A stretch of DNA of 64,000 nt from Polytrichum commune. Lineage: Eukaryota; Streptophyta; Polytrichopsida; Polytrichales; Polytrichaceae. The translations under genes and the position numbers were made by a program. The first letter of the stretch is position 1. The number at the start of each line of letters is the position of its first letter. The DNA is taken from assembly GCA_950295325.1 (NCBI GenBank), contig OX485808.1:38525180-38589179 (forward strand), written 5' to 3'. Below the pieces are notes generated by a model that worked only from the letters and a program-made list of their open reading frames with translations, made no database searches and was not told the origin of the DNA. Below, piece after piece: positions 1 through 12,230 of this stretch.

Positions 1-2400
1 ACCCATATATGTAGACCTAATTCAATGCACCCAAAAAGAGAGTGTTGCCCAGGTTCCTCAATTTTTGAATAACAGAGATTCACCTCGAGTTCCAACGTGC
101 ATGTTGCTAGAAACTAATTAAGTTAAGGAAAACTCCTTGCTGATACCCTGCAGGAGATATTGTCGAAACCAGTTGAACAAAAGAAAGCAGTGAGGAGTGT
201 AGTGACTTGCACATTGCGCTAGTTTCTTAGGTTGTGAGGTGGACAACTTTAAGCTGTCCAATCAAGGAAGTGATGAGTCTCTTCAAGGTAGATGAGGCTA
301 ATTCAGTTAGCTTTCTTAATTAGACACCTATTTTTGGTTCCTAATCAACAACACAATCACTTTATTCAAAGGGTGAATTAATTCAAAGGGTGAATAATAC
401 ATCATGATTTAGCCATCGCATTGATGATATTTGGGGTGCTCACCATCACAAAAGTCAAACTACACTCACCATCCTCCATAATTAGAAGTACTATTGAACA
501 AGCTATAACACATTTGATTTTTGTGCACAAGGTGGGCAAATCAAGAGGCAGCATGTGGTTATGAGGTGCCAATGAACTTGTATTATGGGTAGTTTGTAAT
601 GAAAGCCGATTCAACAACATTTTAGAGACATGACACAACCAATATTGGCATTAAATTTTGTTTTCATTGGCTAATGACCCATGTAGAATTTGCTAATGAT
701 GTCGTCCACTTACACAACATTGAACAATAGAAGGGTCCCCCCCTATAACACCAAATTGGGAAGTAGAGAATCTTTGATTCCAGAGCCTAGATCAACACCT
801 TTGTCAACTTTGATTTCAACAATTTCAAATTCTTTGGTCCCAATTCACAATTGCTACTTGCTCAAGCTTCTAATGCTCAAATCCATCAACTGCATGATTC
901 CACAAACCTGAAGGAATTCCACATTAGCCTCATCTACCTTATAATCACATAAAAGAGATAAGAGGAGGTTCATAATATTACTCAAGTGATGAGTTGTGTT
1001 CATAGGCCCTACAATAGATTCAAGAATAAAGCCTCCAAAAGCTAGAATCCCAATGCTTCAAATTAAATCTAAAGTCAAGGCAACTGAATAATGTTATGTT
1101 GTAATTGAACATGTTGACTGCAATTGTTTAGAGATATAAGATATTTTCTTTGATTAAGCATGAGTTTCAAAAGGGCTTTGGGTCAAGGCCAAGCTAGTGA
1201 CAACAATCACTACATTGATTATCCCAATTGGTGAGGGAGGGCTAATAGTGAGTGTGGCAAAATTAGTGAAGGCGATATTAAATTTCTTTACGTTATGAAA
1301 TTAGTGTCACCAAAAGATCTAGGAAGTATTGTTCATCCTAGCACTATTCACTAGAAATATTATTTATAGCATCACTATTCACTAAAAGTAGCAGCACTTG
1401 GCATTATTCACTTAAAGTATTGGCACTTGGCACTATTCATTGACAAGAAAATGTTTCCATTTAAAATCCTTTTATCACTCTACAAACACTTTAGAGCACA
1501 CACTACACTAAATATTGTATCTAGTGTCATGGTGTTTTATGTCACTGTGGTAACATTTCTAATGACATTTCTTACAAAGAAGTTTACAAATATTGTCATC
1601 CCAACTTGCTTCAGTTCATATATTTTTGGTATATTCTGCATCTTAACATTTCTATAATGTCATGATAGATTAAAATTTGGATGAAAATTCGCTTAGTAAG
1701 TGACAATAATTGCAACATTGTAAATCTATAATGTCCAAACAATTTAACAAGGGATGACAACTAATGTTGGTTTACATTTAGTCTTGGTGACACTACACAG
1801 GCGGTTTACAATTAATATTGAGCAAGACAAACAGGACTGGTGACACTAAATAAAGCATTTAGTGTAGTTTTCTTGAAATCTATGGGAAATTAGCATGTAT
1901 TCATGAATTTAGTGCCACTCCATACAAATTATTTCAGCCCTCGGTAACCTTCAGATTTGACTAATTAGTACATGCTTCAGGAATTAGTACCACCCTCACT
2001 ACTTGGGATAATCAGTGTAATGACTACACAAATAGATGATTTGCAGCTTCTACAACATTTTCAATGAAATCGTTTTGGTGCGCCTAAGTGAACCTTGAAT
2101 TCGTTTAGGAGCTTCTAAATATTAGTTAGTACTCAGTAACTGTTTGAAGACAGGTTTTGTTCTTCACTCCGCCTTCAGTTTGCAACAATGAGCAATTGAA
2201 TACATGAAACAATGAAGCAAGGGAACTGGCAAAACAAGTGCATTCTTGTACACCACTTTGGCTCGTAATTTTTACCTTGCTTGGCTATCTTTATGCACAC
2301 ATGATGTGCATGACAAAGCATTCCTATTTCAAATAAATTGATTCTCAGCTGTGATGTTATCTAAACTGCTGAAATTCCAATCTGTGGCAAGCTGAAAGAA
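1..2400. other. gene-free 5' flank with short tandem repeats
   Basis: I see no supported gene here. The stretch is A+T-rich. Around 1340-1445 there is a degenerate tandem repeat of about 35 bp built on the phrase GGCACTTGGCACTATTCA. Around 1290-1870 the phrase TTAGTGTCA/TGACACTAA recurs in both orientations; it also marks the ends of the inverted-repeat element at 24648-25380, so this is probably a decayed relative. The short open frames show no family motifs or codon bias. Confidence 0.5.
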
Positions 2401-2466
2401 TGGAACAGCTGGGAAAAAATATGTTTGTGTCTGTATGTGCGTGTATTTAATGTGGAGCCCGAGCAA

Positions 2467-4550
2467 TTAAGACTCTGCTTGTTGGGACTCTTCTTCCACT
2501 TTGAAGAATGTGTAAGACAGAATCAAATTGTTGACCCCATTCATCTTCGGGTCAGCTGCAAATTCAGGGTCGATGTAGAAAAACACCGGCATGTCAATCT
2601 TCTCCCCAGCAAGAAGCCGCTGCTCCTCAAAGCAGAAGCACTGGATCTTGTTGAAGTAGATTCCTGCCTGTGTTCATAGAAGTTTAGAGAAAATAATGAC
2701 GTTGTTTAACGATCACAAAACAACAAAGTTGCATAGTAAGGGCAATGCTTACATAATTTGCATAATTGCATGATGAGACATAAATGAGGATGACCACTTT
2801 CAACAAGACAGCAATACCTATTTCAATAGGAGGTCAGAAGTAGGATACAACCAGTAGAGTAGAATCAGTATCCTGCACATTTCCTCAGGTGAACTGTTCT
2901 CTGAGAAGAACTGCACTTATAATCCCCCAAAAACAAAAAAACAAAATGAGAAACCACAAACGTGGATAATTAAGGGACAATTTTAGAAATTGTAGAAGGT
3001 GGCAAACCTTCATAGGAGTCACATTGTAAGTAGACACGCCTGTGATTGGCGTAGAACTATTATTTTCAGCTGTGTAGAATGCAAGTGTGCTCTGCCCTGG
3101 CCTCACACGAAGCTGCAGACAAATCCAAGCCAGAGAAGGTTTATCAATTTCATAATCATTGAAATTTACCTTAGACTTAAGTGAAAGTATGAATATTTTG
3201 CTAAATCAAAGGGATTCTGCTTTACTCTTTAACAGAACCAGAAACTGATTCCACAAGAAACTGATGACAGGAAGAATTGTTTTGAGGGATGGATATTTTC
3301 CGTATCCTGGAATGAACAGGCCACAGTTAAATTTACTTTGTAAGTGAAGTGCCTTCACAATGGAACGACATGGGTTTAAAAGTACCTCCCGCTGACATGG
3401 TGTAAATTTCCAGGGCAAGCCATCTGCCACATCTGCATTAAACTGCACCACCAACTCCCTGGAACAACAAAATTTGCATGAGAAACTGAGGCCCATATGT
3501 ACATCAAAGTCATAGCTTGTTCTGACATCTTCCTACTTTCTCAGGTTGTCAGTTGACTTCAACCTCACAATTACCAGGGAAAGACCTCAGCGCACCACAC
3601 TAGGAAGATGTCACTGCAATGCAATTTGTAAACGAGTTCGTGGTGGATCACTTTGTCAGAAACAAATAAAGTCTATTGATTGATCTTCTTTCAAGACAAC
3701 AACCATATGATTAGCCTCCAGAGTCCTCAGTCCCCTAATTCAATTGAAAGCACAGTGCAGCTCACCTAACAGGAGCAGCAACTTCTTCAGCAGTGTGGCG
3801 AGCAATCTTCTCCTCCACTGTCTGCAATAGGACAATGTGTATTCTTATTAAAATTTCCGAGATGGATCCAACATAAATGCATGACACAAGAAAATTTCAT
3901 ACACACAATGTTCAGATGAGAGACACAAGAAGGCAGGCCTAGCAATCAAGCGCATCTTGTGATAAAAAAACAATTTTAGTTGTCTTTGGGTGAAGAGTTT
4001 TTAGTTCAAGCACCTCTCGTCTTTGTACAGTGCCACCATAGCCAGTGGCTTGACAGAATTTTCGATATAGCGGGACAGCAGCGTATGTGATTCCTACCAT
4101 AGCCGTGACCATTGCAACCAGATACATCAGCATAGCCTCCGACTTTTTCTTGCCAGCCCTTTGGCTCTCCATGGCAAGCCTTGCTCCCTGCGAGCCTTGC
4201 TTGGCTGCAACTTCAGCTTGACTACTGAAATATTGAGCCCTATGCCCTAAAACCCTCATTGCGTTCCACGATTTATCATGACGCAAAACCCTAACTTGGA
4301 GAAGCGATATAAGCTCCCTGCCCATTCTGGGCTTGCCCACAGTGTCCCAGACATGGGGCACTGAGTACAATTTCAAGCTGTACAATGGTATCCTACTTGC
4401 TATTGAATGTGATCCTACCAACTCTCTTAAATTTGTGACGGACTCGAACATGTGCTTGTTCGCACTGCCACAGAACAAAAACGCGTCAAAATAGGCATCA
4501 AGTGATGGGGGGAGAAGAAAGAAGAAGAAATTTAGGATCGGAACCTTCAT
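2467..4550 (-). CDS. COX11: COX11, cytochrome c oxidase copper chaperone (mitochondrial), five exons
   Basis: COX11 is an inner-membrane protein that delivers copper to the CuB site of cytochrome oxidase subunit 1. Exons on the minus strand are 4550-4014, 3821-3766, 3458-3386, 3112-3008 and 2667-2467. All four introns (192, 307, 273, 340 bp) are GT-AG and the joined frame is open. The first ATG gives 323 aa, with one membrane helix at about 141-160, the conserved Cys in YRKFCQATGYGG (about 166), the strand motif VVQFNADVADG, and the copper-binding CFCF motif (Cys267/Cys269 in KIQCFCFEEQ). The C-terminus ends in NNLILSYTFFKV, as in plant COX11. The start is uncertain: ATGs at 4451 (290 aa, close to the usual length) and 4325 (248 aa) begin basic, hydroxylated, presequence-like stretches, whereas the first 33 residues are hydrophobic and may be untranslated. 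There is no sign of damage. Confidence 0.95.
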
Positions 4551-5554
4551 GTGTCCAATTCACAGGTTCGATAAATCTAAACTCCTTGTCGTAAAAACCA
4601 TACTCAAGGTGCAAATTCATAGCCATTACCCGGAGTCTTAAACCCTAAACCCTACTGATCCCTTAGGAAACCAATATATGTTTTCTATTGCAACCCATCC
4701 TGCTCAAAGGATGAGAAAAACCTACTGTATTTCTGAACTCAAGCCCGGTTTGGAGCTCGAATGTAACGTGGCTGCACCACACCGTTGCCATGCTTCGTGT
4801 ATCCTTCGCAAGCTCCCCCATCGAGACTGCAGCATTCCATAAATCATCATCCCTTACAACCTACGAGCAAGCTCTCTACTGCTCCACAAGCACCTCGATA
4901 GAACAATCGCACTCTAATAAAAGTTGTGAATCTCGATTCCATCCATCAGCAAGGTCGAAAAATGCACCATCAATGACAAATTGGAGCAACTGGCAAGGAA
5001 GCACTTCAATAAAATGTGTCTTCTACGAACAATTGTGACTTTCGGCCACCACCCTCACTTGAAGACTCTCAAACAGCCCTTTAGGTTGGGCTTTGGAGTG
5101 GGCTTTGAGGTGGGCTTCTTCATATACTAAACACATGCATAAATGAAACAAAATTTACAAAATGCGAATCACAACGGAAATTTTCCAAAAGGAAAAACAA
5201 ATACGCATGTCAATAGCACAATTGAAGAAAATGTTCACACCTTCATGGTGGCAGGCACCCGTCAGTCCCACATGGAAGTCGTCCACTAGGATCTGCGTGT
5301 TCAAAACTGAGGTGCAAGATTAGGGTTTGAGTGAATTGAGCTCTCAAGCATAGCCCAAACTGAACTCTCGGCGTGGCCATAGCTAAACCTCTCCGCGAGA
5401 GAGACGACGAGGAGAAACTTCGTTCGTCCTACTTACTAGAATTGTCTTCGTTTGTCGGTCGCTTCGTTCGTTCATATGGGTATGGGTGACCAAGGCCTTG
5501 ACGGGCTAGTGACGGGTGATTTTTGGCTACATGTCGAGGGGTGCATAGCATTTA
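4551..5554. other. COX11 upstream region
   Basis: This is the 5' flank of COX11 (promoter side of the minus-strand gene). I found no convincing ORF; an 82-codon plus-strand frame at 4790-5038 has no recognisable motif. Pyrimidine-rich and CGTTCG-containing sequence around 5390-5470 has no assigned role. Confidence 0.35.
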
Positions 5555-5888
5555 GGGCCGCTTTACACTAGGAGTCAAGGCCATGAAATCTTGGGGCCAA
5601 CTTAACCAATATTTGAGTTCTTTTGAAGCTCGAGTTGGCCTCAACTAAACAATAAAAACAGTACTCGTTGGCCCTTGAGGCTCATTGTTGGCCCCCCAAT
5701 TCATGAGGGTTCCTTTTGTGCCTTGGGGGGGGCATCTCAAGGCCAACATTTTATAGATTAAAATATTCAATTAATTATTGGTCTTGACCACTAGTCTAAA
5801 GCTCTTCAGGTGGGCCTTAAGCTCTCAACTAATAGGATCGCGAGATTTCCCTCAACCCTTGGCCTCGACTCCTAGTGTAAAGTGGGCC
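5555..5888. mobile_element. Tourist/PIF-Harbinger-like MITE with TTA duplication
   Basis: This 334-bp non-coding element has inverted ends. The left end reads GGGCCGCTTTACACTAGGAG and the right end is its near-perfect reverse complement, continuing into AAGGCC-type sequence. TTA flanks both sides (5552-5554 and 5889-5891), the 3-bp target duplication of PIF/Harbinger elements. It contains no ORF. Confidence 0.8.
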
Positions 5889-5994
5889 TTACTCAACTGT
5901 AGGCAGGCCAATGCACCGTGAGGCCAAGAACTTGTTAAGCATTGTGCCTTTTTATTATGAGAATTCCTTGCAAAATGAATAGTTTTCATTCTAA

Positions 5995-6523
5995 GGGTCC
6001 ATTTACACCTAAGGTTGAGACCAGTTTTTTTTGGAACTGATTAATGAGGTTTCATCCCCTAGTATTAGCTTCGAGGCCAGTCCCAAGTACTCGTTAGGGT
6101 AAGATTATGACCAAGGCCAAATTTTCCCATTTTCTAATGGCCTTGAGGTCAAAGAACAAAGGACGTTGTATAAAGCCTTGAAGGGAATATAAGAAGAGAG
6201 GAGCCATTTAGATTTTTAATCAATCAAACGGTGTGAAACACTTCAAAAATAAGAGCATAGAAATAATATATTGGATATTTAAATATGAAATTGGTCGTGA
6301 GGCCAAGAATCGGCCTTCCAATAATGGCGCACTCCTCTGCTTGGGCTTGGACCATGTTAGATCATGTTGTTTTTGAATAAAACATTCCTTTGGAAAATTT
6401 GGGCGCACGTGAGGTGTAATGTGGTTGGGATGATTTCAAAATTTTCACCAATGAGAAGAATGGATTCTAGCCTTTAGACACACACTCAAAAATTGGTCTT
6501 GGGTCATAGTGTAAATTGGCCCC
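5995..6523. mobile_element. Tourist-like MITE, diverged ends
   Basis: The left end GGGTCCATTTACACC and the reverse complement of the right end GGGGCCAATTTACAC match with small differences and bound about 530 bp of non-coding sequence. TAA precedes the left end; the right flank no longer matches. It belongs to the same broad group as the element at 5555-5888, with lower certainty. Confidence 0.5.
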
Positions 6524-7911
6524 AAGTATTATTCATTGCATACCCTTGCAACCAACATGCAGTGTAGCTTGGGCTTACATTACCGAAAACTTAGTATGGT
6601 TCTTGATAGAATTACACATTGTCTATCCATCTCCACCTAATTAATGTCCATTGCTTGAAGGCCCCATGTGAAAACCAACATTGGTTTGTCAAGTCCACCA
6701 TGGCACATGATGGAATGAAAGACAAAGAATATTTGCTAGTATTCTTGAGTTTAGCGAGCCTCTCACTTCCCACTCCCCTTTTAAAAAGAGAATAGAAGAG
6801 GGAGGGTTGTGTAATGTTATGTGACGGATTGAACTATTTTTGGCCTCTCTTTTGACATGTTCAATAATAAGTAAATTCACATGAAAATTGAGGTGTCCCT
6901 TTTTAGTTAAAATCGATCACAAAATATGAAAGCTCTTCAAGGGTCTTAATGCGTGTCTTAATGTTCCACATGGACGCTTTCATCCAAATGAACCTTTTTT
7001 TTTGGAAGGATGGTTGCAGTTGTAAATGAAATCATGATCACTCAATATTTTTGTGTGTCAATATGCAGAACAATATTCCGCTCCACCTACCACTTACCCT
7101 AGGTATGAGAATATGAATTTACTCAAGGACTGAGCATGAAGATGTTGTGGGACTCAAACAAAAAACAACTTCAATTTAGTGTTGGGATGAGGTTCCTCGT
7201 GAAATAGGAAAACTCTTCGATTAAAAATGCATGCATTATCTTCTATCACAAATGTGTTGAAAATCCATGTACAACCAATGAAGCTTTTTCACAAGTTGAA
7301 TGCAAACACAAACGCAAAATCCGTGCAAACCTAAGATTCCCATGTTTAAACGTCACTTCTTGGAAAATGAAAGTGTTAATTAAGCTTTTATAGAGGACAT
7401 CCATATAATTTATTCATGCCTTGGACCCTACAGTGCCCCCAAAATAGACTAAATTACCTTTATGTTCATAACTCGCAAGTAATGCACATCAAATCAAAAT
7501 TGAATGAAACTTGACACATAGACATCATTGTGTATAGCAGGTTAAATATTCACTCATAAACTTCTTAAATCAATACCACTTGTCACTCAAACTAATACAT
7601 TCTTTATATATCACACTTAAATAGTCATCATTGATTCCCATGTTTTGATCCAACATAAACCCGTGTGTCCTCATAAAAACACAAGAAGTTCCAACCCAAA
7701 GCTATGTAATCTTCATGTAAGAATTTGAGGAATTCATTTCATCTTCTCTATTAAAAAAAAATGCAAGTTTTGTAAAGGTCACCAAGTTTACGCAAAAATC
7801 CCATCCGTAATTGTAATTCATGGTGGATAGGTTGTGCCACTTTGATGGCATCAACTTATGTCCGCTTCTCAATGGGGAGAGAAACAACAAACAAAAACTA
7901 AGGGCCACTTC
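6524..7911. other. gene-free stretch
   Basis: Nothing coding is supported in this A+T-rich stretch. Scattered short phrases look like remnants of the dispersed families seen elsewhere in the window. Confidence 0.4.
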
Positions 7912-8234
7912 ACACATGAGCCAAGAGCCGTGACCTTGTAATGGTGAGGACCCTTGACTCTCATCCAAAGGCCGTACCATGGGTGTTGGGAAAGTTGTTT
8001 TATGTAGTCATGGGCCCTCAAGCATAGTGTGAAGTGAGAATGGACCATGTGCGGGACCATTCCATATTTTGTTGGCAGAAAAAGATAGGAGGATTTGGTT
8101 TAATATAATATGTCTCAAACTCTATCAATTTAAGAGAATTACATGGTGGTGTTTGTCTCTCTTGGATTCTACTATGCGATTTTTCGTGAAATTTGCCATG
8201 CTGGAAAAAATATTAAGAAAAGTCATGGTCTCTC

Positions 8235-8283
8235 GGAATTTGCGTCAGGCCCACCTCCAAGAGGTGGGCCTGACGCAAATTCC
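8235..8283. repeat. perfect 23-bp-arm hairpin inside the MITE
   Basis: The arms, beginning GGAATTTGCGTCAGGCCCAC and its reverse complement, are separated by the 3-nt loop CAA. The same hairpin, with two changes, is at 17147-17195 in the sister element. It could fold in RNA or extrude in DNA. Confidence 0.85.
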
Positions 8284-8514
8284 AGTAGACCATGCACCCT
8301 TATCCACAACCTGCCATGTGAGATTCCGTGTAGATTTTTCATCCACAAACTTTTCTTTGATAGCCTCCCCACACCTGCTGGTGGCAAGGCCAGTCGGCGA
8401 CTCCCACCAACAGGGTTGAGCTTTTTTATAACTTTATAGCAGTGGCAATGATTGGTCGCATCGGTCCTGCAACTCACTCGTTCATTGATGTGATCAACAA
8501 TTTCACACGCCTTT

Positions 8515-8655
8515 ATAATTTCGTATTATTAGGAAATCTTGAGCAAGATAATTTCGCACTATTAGATAATTTCGAGCGAAATGATTCCGCACTACTACAT
8601 AATATAAAGCGAGATAATTCCGCACTTCTTGATAATTTCAAGCGAGATAAATCAC
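8515..8655 (+). repeat. about 39-bp minisatellite with an open frame
   Basis: There are roughly four diverged copies of a unit containing GATAATTTCGCACTATTAGA. The unit is a multiple of three, so the plus-strand frame 8442-8681 reads as degenerate 13-residue repeats (RDNSALLDNFK-like). There is no evidence that it is translated. Confidence 0.65.
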
Positions 8656-9074
8656 TACGTTTTCACCTTCGCAATAAGTGAGTCTACATAGAGGCCATGA
8701 ATTCATATCTCTCTGTAACTACACTAAATATGATATTTAGGCAAAACTTACTATGTGGAATTACGCAATGCTATATTTGTTTTCTGTACATCTCATATTT
8801 TACCAACAAATGTGAAATTGATAGTTTGGACATTATAAAACATTGATAACTTTACTTGGTAAAAAATTATTTCATTAGTAAAAGGATATAGCACCTTGTG
8901 AATCCAAATAGTAAGTCACACAAAATGTCAAATTTGACCAATTGTCCATGGAGATTTTTTTGGCATGATTGGTTAAAGTTCTATTCTTTCCAAGTCCGAT
9001 TGGTTACATGTTGCGTGAACTTTCGGTTTTTTCTTTATTAATTTGAGGTATATTCTCTATATTCCTCTAGAACA

Positions 9075-9515
9075 CTTGATAAGTCTTGTGAAGTCTTGTT
9101 CAACTGGGTTATTTCTCAAATTCACCAGTTCATATTTGTAAATTAAGGTACAAAATTATCATGAGGTCTCGAACTTGAACCATGTTATTTCTCAAACTCG
9201 CCGGTTCATTTTTGTAACTTAAAGTACAAAATTATCGTGAAGTCTCAAACTTCAACCGGGTTATTTCTCAAACTCACCGGTTCATCTTTGTAACTTAAAG
9301 TGCTAGATTATCGTGAAGTCTCGAACTTCAACTGGGTTATTTCTCAAACTCACCGGTTCATCTTTGTAACTTAAGGTACCAAGTTATCGTGAAGTCTCGA
9401 ACTTCAACCGGGTTATTTCTCAAAATCAACCAGTGCATCTTTGTAACTTTAGGTACCAAATTCTCCTGAAGTCTTGAACTGCAACCGGGTAATTTCTCAA
9501 AATCAACCAGTTCAT
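9075..9515. repeat. 76-bp tandem repeat, about 5.5 copies
   Basis: The phrase TTATTTCTCAAA recurs at 9109, 9185, 9261, 9337 and 9413, an exact 76-bp step, then at about 9490 with one extra base. The unit (CGAACTTCAACCGGGTTATT and flanks) equals the right-hand third of the MITE family at 15889-16111 and 46453-46674, where it occurs once. This copy therefore expanded locally. Confidence 0.9.
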
Positions 9516-9747
9516 CTAGACTAACCGCCGGCTCTCCCCGGTTCTCGCCTACACTTACTGGTGGCAGTGAACAGAGTTCGCCCGTTCATTGTTGCCCACC
9601 ACCAGTATGTGTGGGCGGCCTATGAGCCTTTAGACCTTCACCTCTTATTAGTGTGAAGTGAACTTGAACGGTCTCCGCCTTTTTGACCAATGAGAGCTCT
9701 AACACTACCATGGTCATGGGCCTTCAGCCTTGTGTGTGAAGTGGCCC

Positions 9748-10830
9748 TAAGGTTGCACCCCTCCTTCCTCCTCCCATACACTGGCACATATTGAGGGGCC
9801 CTTTACATGAGAGAGGCCGAAAGCTAAAAGCCGGGAGCCTCTTACACGTGCTTGTTGATCGAAGTCCACTTTACATTAATTGAAAGTTGAAACTATTGTC
9901 ATCTAGCCCCCCATTAGCCAATGAGCTTCACCAAGCATGCTTTGGTTTGCCATAGAATTTCCTTTCTTTATGCCCCCTTCCCGGTTGACTTTAGCTAAGC
10001 CTAAAAGTTTGTTCTAAAAACACGGCCTTTACACCATCGACATTATTTAGTCCTGGGCCTAGTTGGCAAATGATGTGGCATGGTTTAAAAATGGAGTTTC
10101 TAAGCTCCAAGCACCAGCCTTCCCATCGGTATCTAGATATGAGGCAAGAATATAGGACCTTTAGAAGTGTCGCCTCCGGCCCTTGTGATTGGTTGCTCTT
10201 TAGTCTTAGCTACGAGGGCACAAGGAGCTCCATTAACAAAAACCGATGGTAAAATAGGTGAGTATATAGTAAGGCATTTGGGGATGGGACAAAAACTATT
10301 CAACATGTTATTGCTTGGTAAATAAAACAATGAACATGTGTGGAAATCACTTAATTAAAACCTAGTCGAAAATGTCCAGAACAAGTTCTTGTAGGTGCAT
10401 TGAGATAGTTGGATGCCTCCGCTGTAACCGAGAGAGCTTTACTTGGATTTTAGGAAAGACTTCGGTTATTTGGTAAAGTAAGGTGGGAAGGAAGCATTAG
10501 TATCAATCCCTCCTTGATATCTCACTTTGCTCATGAATGACTTTACATGCTCAAGCTATTGAGAGCTCTAGGACCTCATTGAAGCTCGCCATAGTTTGAC
10601 CCTTGAGTGAAAGTTTGTCAAATCCACATAAATTTACCACTCACTTGCAGTTGATAGTCTTTTTTTTCCTTTTCTTTTTTTTCCTTTTAAATATGAGTAA
10701 ACATGTCTCTCACCCTAAGCCTGTGTGTGAGCCCCAAATGATGTGCTCCCATGAGTTTAGAAGTAAGAGTTAGTGGCATTTAGGATTTGATATTTTTTAT
10801 CGCTTGTGGTAAACATAAAAAGAGTGGGGG
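9748..10830. other. gene-free stretch with MITE-like fragments
   Basis: No gene is supported. A GGGGCCCTTTACATGAGAG phrase near 9795 resembles a Tourist-type end, but I could not place a partner. A poly-pyrimidine run lies near 10660-10690. Confidence 0.35.
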
Positions 10831-12230
10831 TGGGGTTTAAATGTCAGTGTAAGCTTAAGGGACTGGGGGTGCCCAATGTGGTGATTAGGCATTTAGAATT
10901 AGAGTATGAGGTGCTAAGAGTATGGAAGGATTAATAAAGGATAGGCGGGGGTTGTGTAGTTTCGGCTCTCCCATTATTAAGGTTAGGGTCATGGATTTTA
11001 TCGTTTGCTTAAGGCTCCCTAGGGAGCAGATTAAGGGAAGTGGGTTCAGGTTTGAATAAGGATCAGGTGCCGAATTCCCAGCGGGAAGAGGGGTCCCAGG
11101 GGGCCGTCCCCGAACTGGTTCTCTCTCTCAACAAGATCACAAAGCAGGAGCTAGGGGCGCACTGAGCACTCCAGCGGCAGGGAAGGAATGAATCCGTTGG
11201 AAGGATGGTGGCAGCATTTGGCTGCAGGAAAAATACCAACTTAGAAAAGGGAGAGACAGGTTTGAGGTGGGATTCACCCACGCCGTTACGGCAGTGTGAA
11301 AGTCAGCTCCGAAGGGGAGCTGAAAGGATGTGATGAAGAGCAACAAGGGTGAAGGGCGGCGTCCGAGGTGCACTGGGCGCAATGTTGTGAGGTCGAGTAT
11401 TTACATTAGATCAAGAGGGGATATACGAGGCGAGTGAAAAAAATGCGAGGAGCCTGGAATATCCGGGCTGTGACAAATGCGAAGACACTTCTTCTCCCCA
11501 GGCTAAGATCCAGGTGGGCTGCCTGCCGCCTTCCGAATTCCTAATCAGGTAATGTTGGGATTACAGGTACTGCCAGAAATGGATAGGAGGAATTGAGATT
11601 CGGGGGAGAGGGCAGGGGCTACTCTGTTTTTGAGGCTGGCCACGGAAAATTAGTTTCGGTTCAACACAATGCCTTCTAGCCCAGTTTTTCTACCAGGATC
11701 TGAATCAGGATAGAAGAAGGCCTGAACCCCGAGGAGCCAGGTTGAGAAGGTGGGAATTGCATAAGGGGATTGAGGCTGAAAGGGCGCTGGATGGTGCACT
11801 CGGTACCTACCCATAGAGTTCTTGCAGCTGCAGTCTTGTGGCCTAGGCCCAGCTAGCGAGGGGGCAGGATGAGGTTACGTGTCTCCAGGGCAGACTAAGG
11901 GGTTGATGACTGGGCTCAGAGGGCCGCAAGGAAAGAGTAACCAGCAAAGGCCTCCTGTTCGGGGGAAGGGGGTTGAACCAGAGCAGCAGACTACTCGAAG
12001 GAAGGAGTAACCAGCAACGGCCTCCCTGCTCGGGGGAAGGGGGTTGGATCAGACTAGCAAACAATTCGAAGGTTGATTAGTTGGTACACCCAGGGTCCGA
12101 ATTAATTAGGTGAAGGCAACCAACCAAGGTTCATAAAGGAGGATGGTTAGGTAGGAGATTAGCAACTAGGATTACGTAGGAATTTAGGAGGTAGAGGGAG
12201 TGCTAGTGTGGTGATGGTTTTATATGTATC
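10830..12230. other. G+C-richer block of unknown origin
   Basis: Base composition changes visibly to G-rich. The block contains no long ORF on either strand and no recognised protein family. It holds a two-copy direct repeat (about 11930-12065). It may be a retroelement LTR or internal non-coding part, but I found no partner LTR, primer-binding site or target duplication. Confidence 0.35.
11930..12065. repeat. direct repeat, two units of about 67 bp
   Basis: Two adjacent units share GAGTAACCAGCAA, GGCCTCC and CTCGGGGGAAGGGGGTTG-type sequence followed by a CAGA.TA/CAAACAATTCGAAGG tail. They sit inside the G+C-richer block. Confidence 0.7.

Larger units (their letters stand above)
8360..9626. 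mobile_element. nested insertion with ATAG-type inverted ends, carrying two minisatellites and a second MITE
   Basis: The boundaries come from comparison with the empty sister copy at 16951-17542. The left end starts ATAGCCTCCCCACACCTGCT. The reverse complement of the right end starts ATAGGCCGCCCACACATACT, and CTGGTGG is shared next. No clear target duplication is visible. Inside are a 39-bp minisatellite (8515-8655) and a copy of the 222-bp MITE family (about 8943-9546) expanded by a 76-bp tandem repeat. No transposase domain was recognised. Confidence 0.65.
7912..9747. mobile_element. Tourist/PIF-Harbinger-like MITE (GGGCCACTTCACAC family), split by a nested insertion
   Basis: The ends are GGGCCACTTCACACATGAGC and its inverted counterpart, ending in TGTGTGAAGTGGCCC. 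TAA flanks both sides (7909-7911 and 9748-9750). Aligned with the uninterrupted copy at 16951-17542 (opposite orientation), about 1.26 kb of foreign DNA sits between roughly 8360 and 9626, after CTTTTCTTTG. The body carries a near-perfect hairpin (8235-8283) conserved in the sister copy. No transposase is encoded. Confidence 0.8.

Noticed and set aside
2425..2679. 84-codon plus-strand frame
   Set aside because: It lies opposite the last exon of COX11 and is its antisense shadow.
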